Positions 23,423-32,406 of a DNA stretch of 64,000 nucleotides are shown here, piece after piece. Source of the DNA: Cellulophaga sp. HaHaR_3_176. Its GTDB lineage: Bacteria; Bacteroidota; Bacteroidia; Flavobacteriales; Flavobacteriaceae. Position numbers and translations under genes: made by a program. Under the pieces are notes generated by a model that was given only the letters and a program-made list of their open reading frames with translations, searched no databases and was not told where the DNA came from. The stretch covers positions 736,001-800,000 of the forward strand of contig NZ_CP058990.1 of the NCBI RefSeq assembly GCF_019021925.1, given 5' to 3'. Every line of letters begins with the position of its first letter. Within the stretch, counting starts at the first letter, position 1.

Positions 23423-24754
23423 TTAAATAATGCCTCGTGCTTTAATTTCTAAATATTTATTGATGGTATTTACGGTTAACTGTTCAGGCTTGGTAAGTAT
23501 GGTTTGTATGCCATATTGTTGCAGCTCTTTCTGCATTAATCGCTTATCTAACGAAAATTTTTCGGCAATTGTTTTATGGTAAATACCTTGTACATCTTCA
23601 GCATCAGTTGCTATTAAATTTTCGAGTTCAGTGTTTTCAAAAAATATAACTACCAATACGTGTTTTTTTGAAATGGCAGTTAAAAAAGGCAATTGCCTAC
23701 GTAGTGCCGTAATATGTTCAAAATTAGTGTAGAGTAATAATAAACTGCGTTGATTTATTTTACGCTTTATATGTGCGTAGAGTAAGCCAAAATCAGAATC
23801 GGTATACGCTGTGGTAATGTTGTATAGCTTTTCGAGTATGGTATTTAAATAGGTTAGTTTTTGTACGGCAGGTAAAAAGGTTTCTATTTTTTTTGAGAAA
23901 GAAACCAAACCTGTTTTATCGTTCTTTTTTAAGGCAACATTTGAGAATGCTAAAGATGAGTTTATAGCATAATCTAATAATTTAAGCCCTTTAAAAGGCA
24001 TTTTCATTACACGCCCTGTGTCAATAATAGAATATATAGGTTGCGATTTTTCATCTTGATATTGGTTTACCATTAATTGGTTTCGCTTGGCAGTAGATTT
24101 CCAATTTACGGTTCTAATATCATCACCAGGTATGTAGTCTTTTATTTGTTCAAACTCTTGTGTATGCCCAATTCTTCTAATTTTTTTAAGTCCGAATTCG
24201 GTTAAGTTATTATTCATAGCCATAAAATCGTACTGCTGCATTTGAATAATACTCGGGTACACAGGCGCCATTTGGTTGTTTTGAAAAACATACCTGCGCT
24301 GTACTAATTGGAGAAGGGTAGCGGTGAAAATATTTATATTTCCGAATGTATATTCTCCACGTTCTACAGGCCTAACACTATATTCATAACTGCGTTTTTC
24401 GCCTTTTAAAAGTTTTGTTTTGTATTCAAAATCGCGCTTTTGAAACTGCTCGGGCAATTCGTCAATAATAGAAATATTGGTTTTGAAAGCGTAGTTGTTT
24501 TTAAAGTTGATTATAATTGGATTATGATCGCTATTTGATAATTTTTTTGGAGTAATCCTATTCGCCTCAATACCATTTGTAGTTGTATATAGTAGAAATA
24601 GGTCTAGAAAAAATAAGGTGATTAATATAAAGGTAGAAATCCATGCAATTGGGTAAATTTCCTTTATCCAATACGATAGTAAGAATAGGGCAGCCAAAAA
24701 CGCTAGATACCTAAAGAAGGTATTGTGTATAAAAAATGATTTAAAAAATTTCAT
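23423..24754 (-). CDS. DUF58 domain protein
   Basis: The 443-residue protein has two N-terminal membrane helices (about 12-30 and 34-55) and then the DUF58 region with the hallmark FEQIKDYIPGDDIRTVNWKSTAKRNQLMVNQ at about 197-230, followed by a von Willebrand A-like fold (YSIIDTGRVM). DUF58 proteins act with MoxR ATPases in envelope maturation or stress tolerance. It is the last gene of the SpoIIM-to-DUF58 operon, 91 bases after moxR. Confidence 0.9.
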   Translation of the reverse strand: MKFFKSFFIHNTFFRYLAFLAALFLLSYWIKEIYPIAWISTFILITLFFLDLFLLYTTTNGIEANRITPKKLSNSDHNPIIINFKNNYAFKTNISIIDELPEQFQKRDFEYKTKLLKGEKRSYEYSVRPVERGEYTFGNINIFTATLLQLVQRRYVFQNNQMAPVYPSIIQMQQYDFMAMNNNLTEFGLKKIRRIGHTQEFEQIKDYIPGDDIRTVNWKSTAKRNQLMVNQYQDEKSQPIYSIIDTGRVMKMPFKGLKLLDYAINSSLAFSNVALKKNDKTGLVSFSKKIETFLPAVQKLTYLNTILEKLYNITTAYTDSDFGLLYAHIKRKINQRSLLLLYTNFEHITALRRQLPFLTAISKKHVLVVIFFENTELENLIATDAEDVQGIYHKTIAEKFSLDKRLMQKELQQYGIQTILTKPEQLTVNTINKYLEIKARGII

Positions 24755-24845
24755 TTGCGTTGTTTTTTGCTTGTTTTTGAATGAAAATCATTCGATTTAG
24801 ATTAAAACATCAATACAATTGATGTTTTTGCCCTAAAAATATATT

Positions 24846-25844
24846 TTACCTTGGTACTTCAACAGAGTCAACAATCATGTTAATAACACTATCGGTACTC
24901 ATACCTTCCATTTCGCGCTCAGGAGTTAAAATAATACGGTGATTAAGCACTGGTACCATTGCTCTTTTAACATCAGTAGGCATTACAAAATCGCGACCCT
25001 CAATAGCTGCAAATGCTTTTGCAGAATTTAAGGCAGCAATACTAGCTCTTGGCGATCCGCCTAAATATAAATGTGGGTGGTTACGTGTTCTAGAAATTAA
25101 TTCAGCCACATAGCGGATAATTTTTTCTTCAACTATAACGTCTTGTATTTTTCTTTTAAACTCTTTTAATTGTTCAGGCGTAAGTATTGGGTTAATTAAG
25201 GTTTGTGGTTTAGAACCTTTACGTTGGTGATGGGTTTGTATAATTTTCACCTCTTCTTCTAACGTAGGATACCCAACTTTGATTTTGAATAAAAAACGAT
25301 CTAATTGAGCTTCAGGCAATGCATATGTACCTTCTTGCTCAATAGGGTTTTGTGTTGCTAAAACCATAAAAGGAGCATCCATTAAATAGGTAGTACCATC
25401 CATAGTAACCTGCATTTCTTCCATAGTTTCAAACATGGCAGCTTGTGTTTTTGCAGGGGCACGGTTAATTTCATCAATCAATATAATATTAGAAAAAACA
25501 GGTCCTTTTTTAAACTCAAATTCTGACGATTTTACGTTAAAAATAGAAGTTCCTAAAATATCACTAGGCATTAAATCTGGCGTAAATTGAATTCGGCTAA
25601 ACTCCGTTTTTAAAGTTTTAGCAAATAACTTAGCGGTAACCGTTTTAGCAATACCAGGCACACCTTCAATTAGCACATGACCATCTACTAATAGCGCAAC
25701 AAGTAATAAGTCGATAAATTTTTCTTGCCCTATAATAACCTTAGCAAGCTCTGCTTTAATTTCTAGTACGGCATTTTTTAAATCTTCTAACGGAATTCTA
25801 TTATCAAAATTCAGGTCGTTATTTGGTGTCTCGTTATTTTCCAT
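24846..25844 (-). CDS. MoxR-family AAA+ ATPase
   Basis: The 332-residue protein has Walker A GVPGIAKT at 61-68, Walker B ILIDEINRAPAKTQ at about 121-134, then sensor 1 (VLATQNPIEQEGTY) and sensor 2 (GGSPRASIA). MoxR ATPases are chaperone-like and work with von Willebrand/DUF58 partners, here the next gene. The start overlaps the preceding DUF4350 gene by 11 bases, indicating translational coupling. Complete and typical. Confidence 0.94.
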   Translation of the reverse strand: MENNETPNNDLNFDNRIPLEDLKNAVLEIKAELAKVIIGQEKFIDLLLVALLVDGHVLIEGVPGIAKTVTAKLFAKTLKTEFSRIQFTPDLMPSDILGTSIFNVKSSEFEFKKGPVFSNIILIDEINRAPAKTQAAMFETMEEMQVTMDGTTYLMDAPFMVLATQNPIEQEGTYALPEAQLDRFLFKIKVGYPTLEEEVKIIQTHHQRKGSKPQTLINPILTPEQLKEFKRKIQDVIVEEKIIRYVAELISRTRNHPHLYLGGSPRASIAALNSAKAFAAIEGRDFVMPTDVKRAMVPVLNHRIILTPEREMEGMSTDSVINMIVDSVEVPR

Positions 25845-27048
25845 GTGCTTTCGATTTAAATTGTTCTATTGAAGTGTTTAGTTTTTGCAACTCTTCATTA
25901 GTAAGTGTATGTCTTTTTTTTATTATTTGAAGATAACTGAAAAGTGATTCTACCTCGCTTAGAGTATGATTGCTACGTGATGCAAGGTTGGTGTAGAAAT
26001 CGGTATTCCATTCTTCTGTTTTTAAATAAAAAGAAGATCTTATGTATTCTAAAAAGTATGTTATTTTATGTTCGGCAATCGGTTTTGTTTCTCCTTTTTC
26101 ATAATACATATCGGCAATAGTACGTGTAAAAGCTAAAGTCTGATTTTCTAACGGTTTTAGCACTGCAATTGCTCGTTGCTTGCGTTTACCTTCAAAAATG
26201 ACGTAAAATAGTGCGCCGATAATTACAATATAGTATGCCCATTTAAACTCTTTATTACTTAAAAATAGGTATAATGGAGAGGTGTAATACGTTTTTCCGC
26301 TTTTATAGTAAGCATCAATATACAAAGGGTTATCATTATTAATGTATGATAATAAGCCTGCGGTATAATCTTTATTTTGATCTTTTAAAATAAAGTAATT
26401 GGTAAAAGCTTTTGGGAATGTAGTTAGTATAATTGTACCGTCGCCAAATTTTTGCTGTATGGTACTAATATTTGTATTTGTTGATTTTTTTCCTTCAGAT
26501 GTGTTGGTAACTTCACCCAAAATAACAGTTTGTAACGTGTCTATTTTACTAAAGTATAAGCTGTTATAATCTTTTTTATACGAATAGCTTTTTTTAGAGT
26601 TTAACTTCTTGTTTACGAGTTTGTAGTTGAATTGATGTTGCAAACCTTCATCGCCATACAACGAAGCTGTTTTTAGGTGTAAGGTATCTAACAAGCGATC
26701 TTCGAAACTTGTTGAGGCTATAAAAAGTGTATTGCCTTTTGCGGCCCAACTTAAAGCATCATCAAGTTCTGTTTTTCCGAATGCAACATTTTCATTTATA
26801 AATAGATACGTGCTACCCACATCATCATTAGTCGGTAAAAACTCGAACGGAGGTTTTTCAACTAGGGTAGTAGATGTAAACTTAAGCTCTAAAATATCCA
26901 TCAAAACTTTAGTTCCGAAAGGTATTTTGTGGTGCGTAACATACGAAGGAAACCAGTTGATTTCTTTTTTTTTATTGTATTCTAAAAATAACAATAAGGC
27001 CAATGCAATTGCTCCGATTATAAAATATATAGTACCCTTTTTACGCAT
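25834..27048 (-). CDS. DUF4350 domain membrane protein
   Basis: The 404-residue protein has an N-terminal anchor (GTIYFIIGAIALALLLFLEY) and a second membrane helix at about 265-285 (WAYYIVIIGALFYVIFEGKRK), with a large extracytoplasmic domain between them. The domain includes FGTKVLMDIL and a glutamine-amidotransferase-like strand pattern (TLFIASTSFEDRLLD). The position before moxR and after the DUF4129 gene is the usual one for DUF4350 in Bacteroidota. It overlaps both neighbours by 8-11 bases. Confidence 0.78.
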   Translation of the reverse strand: MRKKGTIYFIIGAIALALLLFLEYNKKKEINWFPSYVTHHKIPFGTKVLMDILELKFTSTTLVEKPPFEFLPTNDDVGSTYLFINENVAFGKTELDDALSWAAKGNTLFIASTSFEDRLLDTLHLKTASLYGDEGLQHQFNYKLVNKKLNSKKSYSYKKDYNSLYFSKIDTLQTVILGEVTNTSEGKKSTNTNISTIQQKFGDGTIILTTFPKAFTNYFILKDQNKDYTAGLLSYINNDNPLYIDAYYKSGKTYYTSPLYLFLSNKEFKWAYYIVIIGALFYVIFEGKRKQRAIAVLKPLENQTLAFTRTIADMYYEKGETKPIAEHKITYFLEYIRSSFYLKTEEWNTDFYTNLASRSNHTLSEVESLFSYLQIIKKRHTLTNEELQKLNTSIEQFKSKAHGK

Positions 27049-27793
27049 TTTTTCTAAGAGTGTTTTTAAGTGAATCGAAAGCTATTGCTACTTTTTTGTA
27101 TTTAATTTCATCAATAGTAAAGTCGCCATACCATATATAATCATACGATCGTGTAATTTCAGCAAACGGAGTTTTTAACGCTGGTTTTTCAATTTCGTAT
27201 AAATAATCGCTATTTGTTTTATGAGGTTCCCAATCAATAAATTCTTTTTCACCTAAAAGCTTTAAAATTAATAGGTAATAATACCGAACTGCTAATCTGT
27301 AATTTTGACTATCTAAAGCCTCTTGAATTAACAGGTCGATATTTTTATTTTTAATGATGTTTTCTTCTTCAGTTAAATTAACGGTATTCCAATTTTTTTC
27401 TGCTTTTTTCTGGTTTCGAATATTGATTTTTAATACCCACCAGACAATTAAAAACAAAAGAATGCCTAATAATATATATGGAATAAATTTCAAGAAATAT
27501 GAAATATAATGTGGTGCAGCATCTACACCTACAATCCACTCAAAAAAGCGACTGATTTGCTTTATAATCCATTGCCAAATTTCATCTAAGAAATTAGAAC
27601 CTTCATCAACGGTTTTACTCTTTTCTTCATAATTATATTTAGAGTCGTTTCGATAGGTACTAAGATCATCTTCATGAATTTCAAAACGTTCTATCTCTGC
27701 TTTATCATATTGTATAGCAAGTGAGTCTTGCTGCCCATAAATAGAGCACAAGCAAACCGATAAAAAAGATAAAACAAGAAGAAATTTGTGCAT
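27041..27793 (-). CDS. DUF4129 domain protein
   Basis: The 250-residue protein has a signal peptide (MHKFLLVLSFLSVCLCSIYGQ) and one membrane helix at about 100-122. A cytoplasmic DUF4129 tail ends in SYDYIWYGDFTIDEIKYKKVAIAFD. It overlaps the DUF4350 gene by 8 bases and starts 2 bases after the preceding membrane gene. Part of the MoxR operon; probably an assembly or scaffold component of the envelope complex. Confidence 0.78.
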   Translation of the reverse strand: MHKFLLVLSFLSVCLCSIYGQQDSLAIQYDKAEIERFEIHEDDLSTYRNDSKYNYEEKSKTVDEGSNFLDEIWQWIIKQISRFFEWIVGVDAAPHYISYFLKFIPYILLGILLFLIVWWVLKINIRNQKKAEKNWNTVNLTEEENIIKNKNIDLLIQEALDSQNYRLAVRYYYLLILKLLGEKEFIDWEPHKTNSDYLYEIEKPALKTPFAEITRSYDYIWYGDFTIDEIKYKKVAIAFDSLKNTLRKNA

Positions 27794-27795
27794 TA

Positions 27796-28695
27796 TTAGT
27801 CTTCTAAATTACCTCCTAAGTTTTGAATACGCTCTAAAGTACCTTCATTATTTTTTACTTCGTTTAAGTTAAAATAAATAAGCGCTATAGCAGTAACTGA
27901 AATAACATTAAGTAAGTACTGAGCAAGTGTAGCAATTAAGTTTAATGTAATATAAATAGGGTCTATAAAACTAGCAACGTTAGCTTCAGCATCTAACTCA
28001 TATGCATCAAAACCAATATTAGCCATTTGATAAATTGCAACGGGTATTTGAAAAGCATAACTCGCAATAGTTACAATAATTGTTATTACAAAAATGGTAG
28101 CAAAAGTCATCCACCAATTATCTTTTACCAAATCAAAACTATACCCGAAAGAATCGGTAACGCCTCTACCAGTAAAAACCATGATAGCAAAACTTATTGA
28201 TAACGGTACGTATAGAAAAATACCAGGAATACAACAAACCATCATACCAATACCGACTGATAGGCCAACAAGAATACCTAACCCAATAAAACTCCAAAAC
28301 TTTTTATACACGTTGCGTCTTATTTCTTCAAAATTAGCAACACCATTATTTTCGGCATACGATTTTAGATAAAACAGTGTCGTTGCTTGCGACATTACAT
28401 ATGCAGCTAATGCAGAAAAAACAAATACGATTAAAAATACAAAAAGAAGAATAGGGTTATAACTGTCGAAAGATAAATCTTGAGAACCATAGGCCGTGGC
28501 ATTAATCACGGATTCGAATGTTGAAAAATAAAAACCCATACACACTAATGCAGTGATTAGATAAGGGCCAACAATTTTTAAAAATGTAGTTAAAAAAGGC
28601 TTAAACTGTGATCTTAAAAAAGCAAAAGTATCAGTTAAAATATCACCTAATTCGCGTTTTTTTTTAAGTTCAATATATTCTGGTTGATTAATCAT
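27796..28695 (-). CDS. Polytopic membrane protein of the MoxR operon
   Basis: The 299-residue protein has about six membrane segments, starting near residue 32 (FLTTFLKIVGPYLITALVCMG). The motif IELKKKRELGDILTDTFAFLR precedes them. It resembles the multi-pass membrane proteins that accompany SpoIIM-like and RDD genes in Bacteroidota; no enzymatic motif is seen. Its ATG overlaps the end of the SpoIIM-like gene by 8 bases and its stop is 2 bases from the DUF4129 gene. Confidence 0.7.
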   Translation of the reverse strand: MINQPEYIELKKKRELGDILTDTFAFLRSQFKPFLTTFLKIVGPYLITALVCMGFYFSTFESVINATAYGSQDLSFDSYNPILLFVFLIVFVFSALAAYVMSQATTLFYLKSYAENNGVANFEEIRRNVYKKFWSFIGLGILVGLSVGIGMMVCCIPGIFLYVPLSISFAIMVFTGRGVTDSFGYSFDLVKDNWWMTFATIFVITIIVTIASYAFQIPVAIYQMANIGFDAYELDAEANVASFIDPIYITLNLIATLAQYLLNVISVTAIALIYFNLNEVKNNEGTLERIQNLGGNLED

Positions 28696-29653
28696 TTAAA
28701 ATGGTTTTTTTATGAATTTTAATTGGATATATAACGTAATAAAATAAAATTAGTGCTAATGAGCTCGCAATTATTAAAATGGCTAGCCAGTCAGGCATTT
28801 CGGTATGTCTAGTAACAAAACCTTCTAAAAAGCCTGCAATTATAAAAAATGGAATGGTACTAATTAAAATTTTAGCGCCATTTTTAGTACTTCTTTTAAA
28901 GGCTTCTAAGCGGGAGTAGGTACCGGGAAAAAATAAGCCGTTGGCAAGTACTAAACCAGAACAACCTGCGATAATGATAACTGATATTTCAATTGTACCA
29001 TGTATCCAAATGGTTCGCATAGATTCCCATCCGAGTCCTTTTTCAATAAAAAAGTACTGAAAACTACCAAGCATTAATCCGTTTTGTAACAATATGTAAA
29101 TTGTACCTATACCTAATAAAATACCGTATAAAAAAGCTACAATAGAAACTTTAATATTATTAATGGTAATGCCTAAAAACATATTAAACTCACCTTGTTC
29201 TTTATACACCTTCATCGGGTCATTTTCTTCAATATTATCAAGAGTCATATTTATATACTGATCTCCTAAAATTGAACGAACAAAATCGCCATCATTAGCA
29301 GCAGAAAAAGCACCAATAATTGTAAAAAGGGCAAATACTAAAAAAGCAATTAAAAGCTCTCTGTGGTAATTGTAAAAAAGCGTTGGAAATTCTATTTTCC
29401 AAAACTGTACAATACGGTTTTTAGATTCTCGTTTTGTCTTATATATTTGTAAGTGTGCTTTAGAAGCTAATGCATTTAAAAATTTTTGGGTATTACTGTT
29501 CGGATAGAATGTTTTCGCATAACTTAAATGGTCTGTAATTTCGATATACAGATCAGAAAGTTCATCAGGATTTATTTCTGTTGTATTATTTAGAACACTT
29601 TCGAAAGTACTCCATTTTTCTTTATTTTGCTTTACGAAAGCAGCTTCACGCAT
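28688..29653 (-). CDS. Stage II sporulation protein M-like membrane protein
   Basis: The 321-residue SpoIIM/DUF95-type protein starts at the ATG at 29651-29653 (MREAAFVKQNKEKWSTFE), which is the usual family start. A longer frame up to 29746 exists but would run over the start of the divergent RDD gene, so it is rejected. After a helical N-terminal part come about five membrane helices (ELLIAFLVFALFTIIGAF; SIVAFLYGILLGIGTIYIL). The organism shows no sign of sporulation; in Bacteroidota this family goes with MoxR/RDD genes. First gene of the minus-strand operon. Confidence 0.85.
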   Translation of the reverse strand: MREAAFVKQNKEKWSTFESVLNNTTEINPDELSDLYIEITDHLSYAKTFYPNSNTQKFLNALASKAHLQIYKTKRESKNRIVQFWKIEFPTLFYNYHRELLIAFLVFALFTIIGAFSAANDGDFVRSILGDQYINMTLDNIEENDPMKVYKEQGEFNMFLGITINNIKVSIVAFLYGILLGIGTIYILLQNGLMLGSFQYFFIEKGLGWESMRTIWIHGTIEISVIIIAGCSGLVLANGLFFPGTYSRLEAFKRSTKNGAKILISTIPFFIIAGFLEGFVTRHTEMPDWLAILIIASSLALILFYYVIYPIKIHKKTILND

Positions 29654-29686
29654 AAACCTCAGGGTTTTACTCAAAGAAACTAAAAT

Positions 29687-30406
29687 ATGGAACAATTTCA
29701 AATAGAAACCGCTCAAAATATTAGTATCAATCAAAATTCGGCTCATTTAGGTGATCGGCTGCTTGCTTATTTGTTAGATCTATTAATTATTATTTTTTAT
29801 GTAATTGCTATTTTGATACTATTGTCTCTACTAGATTTGGAGATTGCAGGTCGGGATAGTTGGACAATTCAATTGCTTTTAGGCTTGCCTATTTTTTTAT
29901 ATTATTTACTTTTTGAAATGTTTAATAATGGTAAAACTCCAGGTAAAAGTGCTTTAAAAATTAGAGTTGTAAAATTAGATGGTTCTAAACCGAGCTTTTC
30001 TAGCTTTTTTATACGTTGGGTAATGCGCATGGTAGACATATCATTTAGTATGGGAGGTGTTGCTGTACTTACAATTTTATGGCGTGGTAATGGGCAGCGT
30101 TTAGGTGATGTTGCAGCAGGTACAACTGTTGTTAGTGAAAAGCAAAAAATAAGTTTACGCGATACTTTGGTGCGAGATATACCAGAAGGTTACACCCCTA
30201 AATTTCCACAAGTAACCGTTTTTAAAGATAACGAAATGCAAACCATAAAAAACCTTTTTGAGTCGGCTAAACGTAGTGGAGATCATAACGTAATTGTATC
30301 TTTGAACATTCGTATAAAAGAAGTAACAGGTATAGTTTCGGATATGAAACCCATAGAATTTGTTGATGTAGTAATCAATGATTTTAATTACTATACACAG
30401 CAGTAG
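29687..30406 (+). CDS. RDD family membrane protein
   Basis: The protein has 239 residues. The RDD domain occupies about 18-160: LGDRLLAYLLDLLIIIFYV with the R and D residues that name the family, a second helix pair (LLLGLPIFLYYLLFEMF), then the NGKTPGKSALKIRVVK loop and GQRLGDVAAGTTVV. A soluble C-terminal tail follows. It is divergent from the SpoIIM-like gene with about 33 bases between starts, and is followed 4 bases later by the TRIC-like gene. Confidence 0.88.
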   Translation: MEQFQIETAQNISINQNSAHLGDRLLAYLLDLLIIIFYVIAILILLSLLDLEIAGRDSWTIQLLLGLPIFLYYLLFEMFNNGKTPGKSALKIRVVKLDGSKPSFSSFFIRWVMRMVDISFSMGGVAVLTILWRGNGQRLGDVAAGTTVVSEKQKISLRDTLVRDIPEGYTPKFPQVTVFKDNEMQTIKNLFESAKRSGDHNVIVSLNIRIKEVTGIVSDMKPIEFVDVVINDFNYYTQQ

Positions 30407-30410
30407 TTTT

Positions 30411-31019
30411 ATGTTTTATTTTACAATTGATATTTTAGGTACAGTAGCTTTCGCCATTTCAGGCGTAATGGTTGCTATGGATAAAAGATTAGATATTTTT
30501 GGTGTATTTATAATTGCCTTCGTAACCTCAGTTGGTGGAGGTAGTTTGCGAGATGTACTTATTGGAAATACACCTGTTTTTTGGTTGCAAGAAATGGTGT
30601 ACCCAACAACAATTTTAGGTGCGGTAGTGTTTTCAGTAGTGTTTAGAGATAAATTAAAATATGTGCGAAAGTCACTTTTTTTGTTTGATACTATTGGTGT
30701 AGGCTTATATACAATGGTGGGTGTTCAAAAAGGATTAGCGATAGGGCTATCACCTGTAATGTGTGTAGGTTTAGGTACTATTACAGCTAGTTTTGGAGGT
30801 GTTATTCGTGATATTTTGTGTAATGAAATTCCGGTAATATTTAGAAAAGAAGTATATGCAACCGCTTGTATTTTAGGCGGTATTGGTTATTTTTTATTAG
30901 AAAAATTGCCCGTAAATGAAGCTTACCCTTATGTTGGTGGTATCTGTATTGTTATCGGTATTCGCTTATTAGCTGTTCGGTTTAAAATTGCCTTGCCAAA
31001 TATTTATAAAGCTATTTAA
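30411..31019 (+). CDS. TRIC/UPF0126-type cation channel protein
   Basis: The roughly 202-residue protein has the two-fold repeat of three helices typical of the family: FAISGVMVAMDK and GGGSLRDVLIGNTPVFWL in the first half, LGTITASFGGVIRDILCNEIPV in the second. Homotrimers conduct monovalent cations. The ATG at 30411 (MFYFTIDILG) is preferred; the longer frame would overlap the RDD gene. Its last 8 bases overlap the convergent cyclophilin gene. Confidence 0.88.
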   Translation: MFYFTIDILGTVAFAISGVMVAMDKRLDIFGVFIIAFVTSVGGGSLRDVLIGNTPVFWLQEMVYPTTILGAVVFSVVFRDKLKYVRKSLFLFDTIGVGLYTMVGVQKGLAIGLSPVMCVGLGTITASFGGVIRDILCNEIPVIFRKEVYATACILGGIGYFLLEKLPVNEAYPYVGGICIVIGIRLLAVRFKIALPNIYKAI

Positions 31020-31719
31020 CAACTTCTGCTTTTAAAATGTATATGTTTTGCATTGGCCAATCACCATCATCAATAGGTTGACTATTAATTAAATCAACAA
31101 CATCCATACCTTCTATAACTTTACCAAAAGGTGTAAAATTAGAATCTAAATGATAAGAGCCTGGTTTTGTAACCACAATAAAAAACTCAAACGGAGAAGC
31201 TAATTTATGAGGGTTATCTCTATCACTACTAGGCATAGAAATTGTGCCACGGTGGTGTCTGTGCCCTTTACGAGTATCGGGCGGTAATAAGTACCTGCCT
31301 AAATCTTGTCTTTTTTGTCCCGTTATTCTATCATCAGAATTACCACCTTGAATGATAAAATCTTTTACAACACGATGAAACTGAGTATTATCAAAATACT
31401 TTTTTTTAGTTAAATAGATGAAATTGGCTTTGTGATATGGTACATTATCATACAATTGTAAGGTAAAGCTACCTAAAGTAGTTGTTATTTTTACTTTATC
31501 ATCAGTGTTGGTTTTAGCATATTCAAAGAAAAATGGAATTGCATTTTCTTCATCTAAAACAAACGGTTCTTCTTTTACAGCTACAGAATCTGTTTTAACA
31601 CTATCCTTCTCTGTTTTAACAACAGTTGTATCTTGTTTTTTATTGGTTGCTGTATCTTTGCAAGAGAGCATTACAATTATTGCAAAAAAAATAAAAAAAG
31701 AGGTTTTAAAACGAATCAT
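31012..31719 (-). CDS. Cyclophilin-type peptidylprolyl isomerase lipoprotein
   Basis: The protein has 235 residues with lipidation site C20 (IIVMLSC). After a low-complexity Lys/Thr/Asp linker the cyclophilin domain covers about 75-233, with FHRVVKDFIIQGG, FEFFIVV and the FTPFGKVIEGMDVV strand. It should assist proline isomerisation in the periplasm. Its ATG (31719-31717) overlaps the divergent Nudix ATG in the tetranucleotide CATG, so its promoter must lie inside the Nudix gene. Confidence 0.9.
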   Translation of the reverse strand: MIRFKTSFFIFFAIIVMLSCKDTATNKKQDTTVVKTEKDSVKTDSVAVKEEPFVLDEENAIPFFFEYAKTNTDDKVKITTTLGSFTLQLYDNVPYHKANFIYLTKKKYFDNTQFHRVVKDFIIQGGNSDDRITGQKRQDLGRYLLPPDTRKGHRHHRGTISMPSSDRDNPHKLASPFEFFIVVTKPGSYHLDSNFTPFGKVIEGMDVVDLINSQPIDDGDWPMQNIYILKAEVVK

Positions 31720-32359
31720 GAATTTTGACGATTTTACTAAACGAATTTCAAAAATAAAAAATCTACCGCTTCCAGGGGTCGAATCTCAATATAAAATGGC
31801 TCCTTTAGAAAGGGTTGAGGATTTGAAAGATATCAATAAAAGATATTTAAACCCTAGAAAAGCTGCAGTTATGACACTTTTTTATCCGAATGCGTCAAAT
31901 TCTACAACTTTATTATTGATTTTGCGAAAAACCTACAAAGGTGTACATTCTAACCAAATTGGTTTTCCGGGTGGGAAAGTAGAAAAAGAAGATGTTGATT
32001 TATTAGAGACAGCATTGCGTGAAACTTATGAAGAAGTAGGGGTACAGCCTTCAGCTATTGAGGTGTTAAAAAGTTTAACCTCTATTTATATTCCACCAAG
32101 TAATTTTGAGGTACAACCATACATTGGTTTGTATAAAAAACCGATTCCATTTATCATTCAAGAAGATGAAGTAGCGGCTTTAGTAGAGGTTCCTTTGGTC
32201 GATTTTCTTAACGATGACCTTATTTTTAACAAAAAAATGAAAACCTCTTATGCTGATAAAATTGATGTACCAGCCTTTATATTAAATGGTTACACAGTTT
32301 GGGGAGCAACAGCAATGATGCTTAGTGAGGTAAAAGACCTAGTGAAACAAGTACTTTAA
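31718..32359 (+). CDS. Nudix hydrolase, CoA pyrophosphatase-like
   Basis: The 213-residue protein starts at the ATG at 31718 (MNFDDFTKRISKIKNLPLPG); a longer frame to 31505 lies inside the opposite gene and is rejected. The CoA-specific motif LLILRKTYKGVHSNQIGF runs into the Nudix box GFPGGKVEKED...LRETYEEVGV. NudL-type enzymes cleave CoA and acyl-CoA to 3',5'-ADP and phosphopantetheine. It is followed 47 bases later by the plsC-like gene, consistent with a lipid/CoA metabolism unit. Confidence 0.88.
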   Translation: MNFDDFTKRISKIKNLPLPGVESQYKMAPLERVEDLKDINKRYLNPRKAAVMTLFYPNASNSTTLLLILRKTYKGVHSNQIGFPGGKVEKEDVDLLETALRETYEEVGVQPSAIEVLKSLTSIYIPPSNFEVQPYIGLYKKPIPFIIQEDEVAALVEVPLVDFLNDDLIFNKKMKTSYADKIDVPAFILNGYTVWGATAMMLSEVKDLVKQVL

Positions 32360-32406
32360 TCTGTTTATTTTGTAATTTAGCAAGTACAAAACAAATTACA
32401 AACACC

